64,000 nucleotides of DNA, taken from assembly GCA_963730365.1 (NCBI GenBank), contig CAVSRM010000008.1:186001-250000 (forward strand), given 5' to 3'. Made by a program: the position numbers and the translations under genes. The notes beneath the pieces are model-generated. The model saw only the letters and a program-made list of their open reading frames with translations. It had not been told where the DNA came from and ran no database searches. Source of the stretch: Fodinibacter sp963730365. GTDB taxonomy: Bacteria > Actinomycetota > Actinomycetes > Actinomycetales > Dermatophilaceae. How positions within the stretch are numbered: position 1 is the stretch's first letter; each line of letters begins with the position of its first letter. This document shows, piece after piece, positions 37,128 to 45,402 of this stretch.

Positions 37128-40031
37128 TCAGCCGGCCGCACCGTGCGCGACGCCGGCCTGCGCCGTCATCTCGTGCAGGGCCAGCTCGTCGTGGTGCGCC
37201 TCGGGGGCGAGGTCGAAGACGACCTGGTCGACGGTGCCGGTGAAGGCGTAGGGCGCCCGGTCCTCGTAGTCGAGGTCGACGACGCCGCCGTTGTCGCGCC
37301 CGATGTCCATGCCGGCATAGGTGGTGAAGATGAGCGAGATCGTGCGAGGGATCCGCCCGCTGCCGATGACCCGGTCGCCGGCGAGCAACGTCACGTCGCC
37401 CCCGGTGCCGGGGGTGTTCTCGTCGGCCTCGAACAGCATGGTCAGCGTGACGTCGCCGGTGGGGACCGGCTCGGTCGAGGACTGCCGGTACGTGTCCACG
37501 CCGAGGTACTGGTAGGTGTGGTGCAGGTGGCCTTCGGCGTCGATCCAGAGCGCGAACCCGCCGATGAAGTCGGCGAACGCGACGAGGACTCCCTCGGCAC
37601 CGTCCTCCGGGATGTGCACGTTCGCCTCGATGGCGTACGACCGGCCGATGATCCGCGGGATCATCGACGTCTGGATGTTCTGGACGTCGCCGTGGAAGGT
37701 GAACCGGGTGCGCGTCGGCATGGGGGGCAGCATCCCGAAGAAGACGGCGAACCCGCCCAGGAGCGGCAGCACCCGGTTGCGCTCGGCCTCGGCCCAGAAG
37801 AGCTCGGTCAGCTCGGCGAGCTTCTCGGGGTTCTCGGCGGCGAGGTCATGGGCCTGCGAGAAGTCGTCCGGCAGGTAGTAGAGCTCCCACACGTCGTCCT
37901 CGGGGTCCCACTCACCACCGGGGGCGAAACGGGCCAGGGTGGCCGGCGCGAAGTCCCAGGGCAGCTTGTCGAGCTTCGCGCAGGCCCACCACCCGTCCTT
38001 GTAGATGGCCCGGCTCCCGTACATCTCGAAGTACTGGACGGTGTGCCGCTCCTCTCCTTCGGCGTCGGTGAGCGTGTGGGCGAAGCTCGTGCCGTCCAAC
38101 GGCTCCTGCTCGATGCCGTCGACGACTCGCGGGGCGGGGATGCCGACGGTCTCGAGGACGGTCGGCACGACGTCGATGCAGTGCGTGAACTGATCGCGCA
38201 TCGTGCTGTCGGGCTGGATGCCCCGGGGCCACGAGATCACCATGGGGTCCCGGGTGCCGCCGAGGTGGCTGGCCATCTGCTTGCCCCACTGGAAGGGGGC
38301 GTTGTTCGCGTGGGCCCACGCGGCCGCGAAGTGCGGTGCCGTGTGGAAGCCGCCGAGCTCCTGGATGCCGCCGTACTTCTCGATGAGCGCGAGCTGCTCC
38401 CCCGCGTCGAGCACGAGGCCGTTGAAGAAGGTGGTCTCGTTGAAGGACCCGGTGAGGGTGCCCTCCATCGACGCACCGTTGTCGCCCCAGATGTAGATGA
38501 CGAGGGTGTCCTCGAGCTCGCCCATGGCGTCGATCTCGTCGAGCAGGCGGCCCACGTTCCAGTCGGCGTTCTCCGAGAAGCCTGCGAACACCTCCATCTG
38601 GCGGGCGTAGAGCTCCTTCTCCACGTCGGACAGGCTCTCCCACGCCGGGTAGGCATCCGGGCGAGGGGTGAGCTCGGTGTCCTCGGGAACGATGCCGAGG
38701 CGCTTCTGCCGCTCGAGGGTCTTCTCGCGGTAGGCGTCCCATCCGTCGTCGAACTGGCCCTTGTAGCGGTCGGCCCACTCCTTCGCGACGTGGTGGGGCG
38801 CGTGCGTCGCTCCGGTGGAGTAGTAGACGAACCACGGCTTGTCGGCGTCCTGCGCGCGCACCGCGTGCAGCCACTCGATCGACTTGTCGGTGATGTCGTC
38901 GGGGAAGTAGTACAGCGAGCCGTCGTCCCCTTCCGGGACGCCGAGCGTGGAGTTGTCCTGGGTGATGATCGGGTCGTACTGGCCGGCGGCACCGGTGAGG
39001 AACCCCCACCAGTGGTCGAAGCCCCAGCCGGTCGGCCAGTGGTCGAAGGGGCCTGCGGCGCCCATCTCGTGCCCGGGCGTCATGTGCCACTTGCCGAAGC
39101 CGCCGGTGATGTACCCGTTCTCCCTGAGGATGCGCGGGAGCGCCGTGCAGGAGCGGGGACGGACCCCCGTGTAGCCGGGGAACGGCGAGGGGAACTCGGC
39201 GATGCCGCCCATCCCGACGCGGTGGTGGTTGCGCCCGGTGAGGAGCGCGGCCCGGGTGGGCGAGCAGACAGCGGTCACGTGGAAGCGGTTGTAGGTGACC
39301 CCCATCTCCTGCACACGGGTGAGGTTGGGGGTGCGAATGCCGCCTCCGAACGTGTCGGGGCCGCCGAACCCGGCGTCGTCGATGAGGACGATGAGGACGT
39401 TCGGCGCGTCCTGGGGCGCATGGGCCCCGGCGATGATCGACCAGTCCCCGGAGGAGTCCTCGATGGTGCGACCCGCCACCCCGGCGAAGCGCTTGTCGGG
39501 GATCGGGAGGACGGTCCGGTCGGGCGTGAACTTGCCCATCGCCTCAGCGAGCTTGGCCTTGAGCTCGTCGATGCCGCCCTCGTCGCTCTCCACCACGGAC
39601 TTCAGCGGGGCTCCCGGGAGGCGGCGCTCGACCTCGAGCCGCGCGTCGGCCGGGAAGATGCCGATGACGACAGCCTCTCCCGCGGAGAGGGCCGCGCCGA
39701 CCTCCTCCTGGATCTTCGACGCCAGTCGGTGCTCGGTGAACCTCCCCACCAGGGTTCCCGCGGCCGCGCCGACCGCCACCGCACCGAGCATCGGCGGGGC
39801 GAGCAGGCCGACCAGCACCCCGGCCCCGCCTCCCCACCCGGCGCCGCGGCGACCCAGGTGCGTGCCCGTGTCGGCGACTCGGGGGTTCCCGTCGGCATCC
39901 TTGCCGACGAGGATCATCCCGTCCGACCTCAATTCCTTGCCGGCCACGCGCTCGGCGAGGGCACGGAACTCCTTCTCGGCCAGGTCGGTGTCCTGGTAGC
40001 CGGCCACGATCAACATCCGGGTCTCGCTCAT
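37128..40031 (-). CDS. Arylsulfatase with N-terminal DUF1269-like domain
   Basis: A 967-residue two-part protein. Residues 1-165 look like DUF1269: MLIVAGYQDTDLAEKEF, then a glycine-rich hydrophobic hairpin (GAGWGGGAGVLVGLLAPP) and VVIGIFPADARLEVERRL. Residues about 210-790 form a type I sulfatase with DDAGFGG metal ligands and the formylglycine motif CSPTR (Cys256), then NHHRVGMGG and GGFGKWHMTPGH. The last about 170 residues are a beta-rich C-terminal domain. No signal peptide is visible, so it is probably cytosolic or membrane-associated. A Cys-type site needs a maturase, which is present at 32411. Substrate unknown. Confidence 0.88.
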   Translation of the reverse strand: MSETRMLIVAGYQDTDLAEKEFRALAERVAGKELRSDGMILVGKDADGNPRVADTGTHLGRRGAGWGGGAGVLVGLLAPPMLGAVAVGAAAGTLVGRFTEHRLASKIQEEVGAALSAGEAVVIGIFPADARLEVERRLPGAPLKSVVESDEGGIDELKAKLAEAMGKFTPDRTVLPIPDKRFAGVAGRTIEDSSGDWSIIAGAHAPQDAPNVLIVLIDDAGFGGPDTFGGGIRTPNLTRVQEMGVTYNRFHVTAVCSPTRAALLTGRNHHRVGMGGIAEFPSPFPGYTGVRPRSCTALPRILRENGYITGGFGKWHMTPGHEMGAAGPFDHWPTGWGFDHWWGFLTGAAGQYDPIITQDNSTLGVPEGDDGSLYYFPDDITDKSIEWLHAVRAQDADKPWFVYYSTGATHAPHHVAKEWADRYKGQFDDGWDAYREKTLERQKRLGIVPEDTELTPRPDAYPAWESLSDVEKELYARQMEVFAGFSENADWNVGRLLDEIDAMGELEDTLVIYIWGDNGASMEGTLTGSFNETTFFNGLVLDAGEQLALIEKYGGIQELGGFHTAPHFAAAWAHANNAPFQWGKQMASHLGGTRDPMVISWPRGIQPDSTMRDQFTHCIDVVPTVLETVGIPAPRVVDGIEQEPLDGTSFAHTLTDAEGEERHTVQYFEMYGSRAIYKDGWWACAKLDKLPWDFAPATLARFAPGGEWDPEDDVWELYYLPDDFSQAHDLAAENPEKLAELTELFWAEAERNRVLPLLGGFAVFFGMLPPMPTRTRFTFHGDVQNIQTSMIPRIIGRSYAIEANVHIPEDGAEGVLVAFADFIGGFALWIDAEGHLHHTYQYLGVDTYRQSSTEPVPTGDVTLTMLFEADENTPGTGGDVTLLAGDRVIGSGRIPRTISLIFTTYAGMDIGRDNGGVVDLDYEDRAPYAFTGTVDQVVFDLAPEAHHDELALHEMTAQAGVAHGAAG

Positions 40032-40633
40032 CAGCGTCCTCCTCAGTCTCCACCACGCCGACGAACGGCGCCCGGCCATGGGAGTGGATCTCTCCCGGCC
40101 TGGCACCACGATGCTCGCCGATGGGAGACGGCGAATCGCCCTGATGGGGTGAGCCTTGCCCGAGCGAGCCCCCCGGCTCGGCACGGGCAGCGCCGCGCGG
40201 CCAGCGGTGCGTCGCTCCGACCGGGAGCGGCGCGAAATCGAGGGCTCGTGTATCAGCGTCGGCCCGGACCGCTCCTCTGCCAGCAACCACACCCTTGCAG
40301 CCCTGGGAGACAGACCCGTGCCGAACCGCGTCCGCACCGCCACAGCCGCCACCCGACCAATGACCCGGACCCGCTTCGCACGCGGCTCATGAGCCCGCTC
40401 GGCGGTGGTGTCGAGACCACGGGGCACGGCGTCGTGGAGGGGCGGTCCGCCGTGCACCAGTGGAGCGACCCCACCGCCGAGGGACATGCCACGCAGGTGG
40501 CCTGACGCGTCGTCGACACGATCTGGAGCGGCCGCGTGCCCGAGGGAGGCGGCGAGGGCGGCGGGGGGACCAGCGAGCCGCCCGGGTGGGATCGGTGGCT
40601 CCGGTGCCTCCGCGGAGTGGGGGGCGGCGCCGC
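40032..40633. other. Gene-free region between PLD-like and sulfatase genes
   Basis: About 600 bases without a recognisable gene. Open frames on both strands are compositionally generated. It should contain the promoter of the sulfatase gene at its left end; I see no clear TAnnnT box or operator. Confidence 0.5.
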
Positions 40634-42304
40634 TCAGATCTCGTCCGCGCTGGCGATGGTGCCGTCCGGGTCGACCACGCCGTAGACCCGCGCCCCCCAG
40701 GCGCGCTGCAGGCGGGTCAGCTCCGGCGGGTCGAGTCGGCGCAGCCGGCCGCGGGGGCGCTCGACCCCCTCCGCCCCGCGAGCCGCACCGGACCTGCGTC
40801 GCCAGGGCACCGCGGTTCCCTTGAACGGAGCGGACACCCGCGGGAGGTGGCGAGGCCCGCGGGGACCCTGACCCCGGGCGTACCACTCGTCGAGTGCGGC
40901 GGCAGAGGTGGCCATCGCGTCCCAGAGCGCGTCGACGTCGTCCGGAACCTCCCCCTCCTCCACCTCGAGGTGCTCCGCGACGAGCTCGCGGCGCAGCCGG
41001 AGGGTGAAGGCATCGCTCGGGACCTGCTCGCCGGGCCCTCCGCGAAGGTCCTGGATCGCACAGGCCGCCTCGGTGTCGCTCGTCCACGACCGGCGGTTGA
41101 AGTTGTCCGACCCCACGCTGGCCCAGACGTCGTCGATGACACAGACCTTCGAGTGCACGTAGACCGGGTAGCCCATCGGGCTGGTCAGCCCGTAGATCGC
41201 GACCCGGTCACCTCCTGCGTCGAGGAGCAGGTCCATCGCCAGCTTCCGCGCGTAGAGCTGGGAGGCCGAGGACAATGCCCCGTCGACGTCGGGGCTGATC
41301 GGGATGACGGCGATGAGGCGCAGCTCCGGGTTGGCGCGCAGGGCGTCACCGAAGTGCCGACCCACCTCCTCGGACCAGAGGTACTGGTCCTCGAGGTAGA
41401 TGAGCTTCCGAGCCTTGCGCACGGCCTTGGCGTTCGCTTGCGCGATGCTCCGCTCCCCCTCGGGGGCGAAGTCGTAGGCGAGGGCCTGCAGGTCGGGGTA
41501 CGTCCGCAGCACCTGCACCGCCTCGTGCGCCCCCTCCGGCGAGGGAGGCGGCGGGGACTGCGCGGGGAGGGGCCGCGGGTCCAGGTCCTCCCGCTGGAAG
41601 AAGCTGCTCAGGCGGCGTCCCGGGTTTGCCGTGAGCGGGGTGGAGTCCTCCCACCGCTCGCGGAAGGTGGTCTCGACGTCGTAGACGGCAGGCCCCGTGA
41701 CGGCCAGCTGCACGTCGTGCCACGGCGGGCGGGCCCCGAAGGCCTGGGGCATCGCGATGGCCTGAGGGTCTCCGCCGTGGTCCCGGTCGTCACGCCTGCC
41801 GTGACACAGGTCGATGCCACCGATGAAGGCGATGTCGCGACCCGGGTCGCCCGCGTGCCGGATCACGACGAACTTCTGGTGGTGCGACCCAGCGGTGCGC
41901 ACCCTCATGTCCCGCAGGCACTGGCCACCCGCCTCGTCGATCTCGATGCCGAGCAGGCGGGACTTCTCCGAGTGGAAACCGATCTTGTTCCAGTGCGAGC
42001 GCCACAGGAGGCCCCGGACGTCGACACCGCGCCGGGCGGCCTCGGCGAAGGTGCTCGACACCGTCTGCCGCGGGTCGTCGGTGAGCTGCTCGTCGGGGTC
42101 ACCGCGCCAGTCGACGAAGTACAGCAGGTCCCCCTCGCCGAGCTCGCTCACCCTCTCGTGCATCTCGGCGAAGTACGGGGCGCCGTGGACGAGGGGACGC
42201 ACGGTGTTGCCGGTGCTCCACGCGACGCCCTCCGGGTGGTGGGCGTCGATGATGGTGTGCGGGTTCTCGCGCTCCTCGGGCCGGAGGAACAGGTCAGCAT
42301 CCAT
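40634..42304 (-). CDS. Phospholipase D-like (HKD) protein
   Basis: A 556-residue PLD-superfamily protein. The second HKD motif is complete: H384-S-K386-x4-D391 (VHSKVCVIDD), followed by GSDNFNRRSW. The first is SHHQKFVVIRHAGD (His142, Lys144), where the usual Asp position is Arg149 and an Asp appears four residues later, followed by IGGIDLCHGRRDD. PLD enzymes hydrolyse or transfer phosphatidyl groups, using both histidines. No secretion signal is evident. The C-terminal 80 residues are basic. ATG 42304 is the first plausible start and is divergent from the DUF427 gene. Confidence 0.85.
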   Translation of the reverse strand: MDADLFLRPEERENPHTIIDAHHPEGVAWSTGNTVRPLVHGAPYFAEMHERVSELGEGDLLYFVDWRGDPDEQLTDDPRQTVSSTFAEAARRGVDVRGLLWRSHWNKIGFHSEKSRLLGIEIDEAGGQCLRDMRVRTAGSHHQKFVVIRHAGDPGRDIAFIGGIDLCHGRRDDRDHGGDPQAIAMPQAFGARPPWHDVQLAVTGPAVYDVETTFRERWEDSTPLTANPGRRLSSFFQREDLDPRPLPAQSPPPPSPEGAHEAVQVLRTYPDLQALAYDFAPEGERSIAQANAKAVRKARKLIYLEDQYLWSEEVGRHFGDALRANPELRLIAVIPISPDVDGALSSASQLYARKLAMDLLLDAGGDRVAIYGLTSPMGYPVYVHSKVCVIDDVWASVGSDNFNRRSWTSDTEAACAIQDLRGGPGEQVPSDAFTLRLRRELVAEHLEVEEGEVPDDVDALWDAMATSAAALDEWYARGQGPRGPRHLPRVSAPFKGTAVPWRRRSGAARGAEGVERPRGRLRRLDPPELTRLQRAWGARVYGVVDPDGTIASADEI

Positions 42305-42448
42305 CCGGACATCCTGCCGTGTCGCGCTCCGCGACCGGAACCGTGGTCCACGACAAGCGGACGACGGGGGCCGGGTACACCGCTCACGGAACAGCGGGGC
42401 GGCAGCCGTGGTTGCACCGAACCCGTCACCGACGCCAGGAGTCACACC

Positions 42449-42730
42449 GTGCGCGCCATCTGGAACGACCGAGTCATCGCCGAGTCCGACGCAACGGTCG
42501 TCGTCGAGGGCAACCACTACTTCCCGCTCGACTCCGTCGACCAGGCTGTGCTTCGCCCCTCGCGGACGCACAGCACGTGCCCCTGGAAGGGGACCGCGTC
42601 CTACTGGAGCGTCGAGGTCGAGGGCGTCACCGCGACCGATGCGGCCTTCACGTACCCGGAGCCGAAGGATGCCGCGGCGCAGATCAGGGACCGTGTGGCC
42701 TTCTGGAAGGGCGTCACCGTCCAGGAGTGA
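42449..42730 (+). CDS. DUF427 domain protein
   Basis: A 93-residue protein, essentially one DUF427 domain: VRAIWNDRVIAESDATVVVE, NHYFPLDSV, then STCPWKGTASYWSVEVEG and AFTYPEPKDAAAQIRDRVAFW. GTG 42449 has CCAGGAG eight bases upstream. The fold is a small beta barrel; the function of these widespread proteins is unknown. Confidence 0.92.
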   Translation: MRAIWNDRVIAESDATVVVEGNHYFPLDSVDQAVLRPSRTHSTCPWKGTASYWSVEVEGVTATDAAFTYPEPKDAAAQIRDRVAFWKGVTVQE

Positions 42731-42742
42731 CGGCGGCCCGGG

Positions 42743-42973
42743 TCAGATCGCGAACCAGGCGATGATGATCGCGAAGACGAGCGGCACGCCGAACACGACG
42801 TCGAGCACGTGGAAGGGCACCCAGAACAGGTGCGTCACCTTCCACCCGTAGTCGGCCTCGGGCCACTCCGGGGGCACCCAGGCACGCGCGCGCCACAGGC
42901 GCTGGCCGACGAGGAGCACCGCGTAGACCACCACCGCGAACCACCAGGCGTCGACGGTGCCGGACTGGGTCAT
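42743..42973 (-). CDS. Small two-helix membrane protein
   Basis: A 76-residue protein with two predicted helices (about 8-24 and 54-74) flanking a soluble loop RARAWVPPEWPEADYGWKV. I do not recognise a family. Its ATG overlaps the phosphofructokinase stop by four bases (ATGA), so it should be translated with that gene. Confidence 0.65.
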   Translation of the reverse strand: MTQSGTVDAWWFAVVVYAVLLVGQRLWRARAWVPPEWPEADYGWKVTHLFWVPFHVLDVVFGVPLVFAIIIAWFAI

Positions 42974-44169
42974 GACTGGCCGATGGACTCCAACAGAGCG
43001 GTGAACCACGGCGACGTCGTGTCGAAGGCCTTGCCGCCGGCGATGCGGGGGAACTCGATCGCGCGCAGCACCCCGTCGCGCTCCTCGTCGTGCCCGACCA
43101 CTCCGGACTCGCCCCGGAGGGCGGAGTCGACGGCGAGGTCGGTGCACTCCCGGATGAGCGCGAGGTCACGGTCGTTCGCTGCTGCCGAGCGAGAGAAGTA
43201 GCCGGACTTCTGCACCATCGTCTTCTCGGCGCCGAGGAGCTCGGCGAACTGCTTGGCGAACCACGCCCCGGGGTTCACCTTGTCGAGCTGGACGTGCCCG
43301 AAGGGATCCTTGGGGACCTCCTGCCCAGCGGCCTCGAGCTCGGCGACGACCTCCGCGACCCCGGCCCCCTCGGAGAGGAAGATGTTGACGCAGCCGATCT
43401 CGTCCATGACGGCACGGAGGCGCTCGGCCTCCGCCGCGAGGTCGATGTGGCGCTCCGGCACGAAGACGGCGTGGACGTCCCAGCCCCGAGGGTCGTTGCC
43501 GATGCCGGGCACGAACTCCTGCGCGCCGACCCACTGGTGGTAGGCCTCCGCGGTGGCCGCCGTGAGCCACCCGCAGTTGCGCCCCATCACCTCGTGGACG
43601 ATGAGCATCCGCGGGTTGGACGAGTGCTCGGCGATGATGTTCCGGGCGAAGATCGAGCCCTGTTCGGCTGCCGTCCACGCGCCGAGCGACTGGGCGATGG
43701 GGATGACGTCGTTGTCGATGGTCTTCGGCAGCCCGACCACGGTGAGCTCGTAGTCGTTCTCGTGCAGGTACGCCGCGAGGTCGGCCGCTGTGCCGTTGGT
43801 GTCGTCACCACCGATGGTGTGCAGGACGTCGACCCCGTCCTTGGTCAGCTGCTCCGCTGCGACGTGCAACGGGTCCTGACCCTCGGTGATGAGCCCCCTC
43901 TTGAGGCAGTCGGCGACGTTGGTCAGCTTGACCCGGCTGTTCCCGATGGGGGACCCGCCGAAGCGGTGCAGCAGGTAGGCCCGCTCACGGACCTCGGGGG
44001 TGACCTCGACGTACTGACCGCGCAGCAGGCCGGCATACCCGTTGGTGTAGGCGATGATCCGCACGTCCGGCGCCATCTGGGTGTATCGCTCGATCAGTCC
44101 CCCGACGGCGGAGGACAGGCAGGGGGCGAGACCCCCGGCGGTCAGCATGGCAACGGTGCGGACGGGCAT
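42970..44169 (-). CDS. pfp: Phosphofructokinase, PPi-dependent type
   Basis: A 399-residue phosphofructokinase. The phosphate-donor site reads GGDDTNG (120-126). An Asp in place of the Gly of ATP-enzymes (GGDGT) is the known marker of pyrophosphate-dependent enzymes. PKTIDNDV (149-156) is also the PPi-type form with Lys. MGRNCGWLTA and other catalytic segments are intact. It would interconvert fructose-6-phosphate and fructose-1,6-bisphosphate reversibly. ATG 44169 has AGGAG eight bases upstream. It follows asd on the same strand after 137 bp. Confidence 0.9.
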   Translation of the reverse strand: MPVRTVAMLTAGGLAPCLSSAVGGLIERYTQMAPDVRIIAYTNGYAGLLRGQYVEVTPEVRERAYLLHRFGGSPIGNSRVKLTNVADCLKRGLITEGQDPLHVAAEQLTKDGVDVLHTIGGDDTNGTAADLAAYLHENDYELTVVGLPKTIDNDVIPIAQSLGAWTAAEQGSIFARNIIAEHSSNPRMLIVHEVMGRNCGWLTAATAEAYHQWVGAQEFVPGIGNDPRGWDVHAVFVPERHIDLAAEAERLRAVMDEIGCVNIFLSEGAGVAEVVAELEAAGQEVPKDPFGHVQLDKVNPGAWFAKQFAELLGAEKTMVQKSGYFSRSAAANDRDLALIRECTDLAVDSALRGESGVVGHDEERDGVLRAIEFPRIAGGKAFDTTSPWFTALLESIGQS

Positions 44170-44306
44170 GGGTGCGCTCCTGCGGGCAGTGGACGACGAT
44201 GCGTGACGTGCGACCGGCTGGCTGGTGCCTCAGCCGGCTCCTTCATTGTGGCGGGTCCGTGGCGTGGGTGGCCACCCGACCACCATGCGGGCCTGCGGAC
44301 CCGCGC

Positions 44307-45377
44307 TCACCGGCTCCGGAGGTCGGCGGCGACCAGCTCGGCCGTCTGCACCATGTTCAGGGCGGCACCCTTGCGCAGGTTGTCACCGCAGATGAACAGG
44401 TCGAGCGTCGTCGGCGCGTCCGGGGACTGTCGCACCCGCCCGGCGAACCTCGGGTCGGCCCCCACGACGTCGTTGGGCGTGGGGAACTCCGGCTCGTCGG
44501 GATCGTCGAGGACGACGACGGCGGGAGCCTCCACGAGCGCCTGGCGCGCCTCGGACACCCGCACCTTGCGAGCGAACGTCGCGTGCATGGTCACCGAGTG
44601 GGACGACACCACGGGCACCCGGACACACGTCGCGAACACCGGCAGGTCGGGCAGGTCGAGGATCTTGCGCGTCTCGTCGCGCACCTTGATCTCCTCGGAC
44701 GTCCACCCCCCACTCTCGTGGTGACCCACGAAGGGAATGACGTTGAGCACCAGGGCTGCTGGGAAGGGTGACTCGCCGAGCTCCTCCTCGACGAGCCGTC
44801 TGACGTCGCCCGGGCGGGTGCCGAGGGAACGGTCCCCGTGCACCACGTCCAGCTCGTCGTGCAAGCGGTTCATGCCCTGCCTCCCGAGCCCGGAGGCCGC
44901 CTGGAGCGTCGTCACGACGAGGCTCGTGAGCTCCCAGACGCCGTGGAGCACGGCGAGGGCGTCGATCATCGTCATGACGGTCGCACCGGGGTTGGCGATG
45001 ATGTTGCGCGGGCGGTCGGCGACCTTGTGCGGGTTGACCTCCGGAACCACGAGCGGGACGTCGGGCTGGGTGCGGAAGACGGTGCTGTTGTCGATCGCCA
45101 CGACCCCCCGCGCCGCCGCGATCTCGACCCACTCCTGAGCGATCGACGGCGGGATGTCGAAGATACCGACGTCGACGCCGTCGAAGAACTCCGGCGTCAG
45201 GGCCTCGACCGTCACGTCCTCGTCGTTCACCCGGCACGACGACCCCACGTCCTCGGCGCCGGCCGCGAGCCTGATCTCACCCCACGTGGCGCTCCGCGTG
45301 CGCAGCACGTCGAGCACGACCCGGCCCACCGCCCCGGTGACCCCGACGATCGCGAGGGTCGGACGGTCGGCCCTCAC
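44307..45377 (-). CDS. asd: Aspartate-semialdehyde dehydrogenase-like protein lacking the catalytic cysteine
   Basis: A 356-residue protein aligning along its whole length with ASADH: VGVTGAVGRVVLDVL (NADP site), VAIDNSTVFR, VPLVVPEVNPH, QAASGLG, TRKILDLPDLPV, CVRVPV and DNLRKGAALN. The active-site motif normally NPNCTTM reads NPGATVM, so the nucleophilic Cys is Ala132; His260 and Gln159 are kept. It sits 25 bp after lysC, as usual for aspartate-family operons. GTG 45377 has AGGA seven bases upstream; GTG 45401 is an alternative. It may be inactive, use another residue, or represent a subfamily. Confidence 0.85.
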   Translation of the reverse strand: MRADRPTLAIVGVTGAVGRVVLDVLRTRSATWGEIRLAAGAEDVGSSCRVNDEDVTVEALTPEFFDGVDVGIFDIPPSIAQEWVEIAAARGVVAIDNSTVFRTQPDVPLVVPEVNPHKVADRPRNIIANPGATVMTMIDALAVLHGVWELTSLVVTTLQAASGLGRQGMNRLHDELDVVHGDRSLGTRPGDVRRLVEEELGESPFPAALVLNVIPFVGHHESGGWTSEEIKVRDETRKILDLPDLPVFATCVRVPVVSSHSVTMHATFARKVRVSEARQALVEAPAVVVLDDPDEPEFPTPNDVVGADPRFAGRVRQSPDAPTTLDLFICGDNLRKGAALNMVQTAELVAADLRSR

Positions 45378-45402
45378 GCGCGTTTCCTGCTCGTTGCCCA
45401 CG

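Noticed and set aside
37113..40505. An 1130-codon open frame on the forward strand opposite the sulfatase gene
   Set aside because: It is antisense to a clear sulfatase, has no recognisable motifs and is rich in Arg/Gly/Asp repeats expected from reading a high-GC gene backwards.
40032..40633. A transposase remnant between the sulfatase and PLD genes
   Set aside because: No frame shows DDE or HTH motifs, and no terminal inverted repeats or target duplications were seen.
28814..42304. An integrative element inserted at tRNA-Pro
   Set aside because: There is no integrase, and I found no second copy of the tRNA 3' end downstream, so only a possible accessory region can be claimed.
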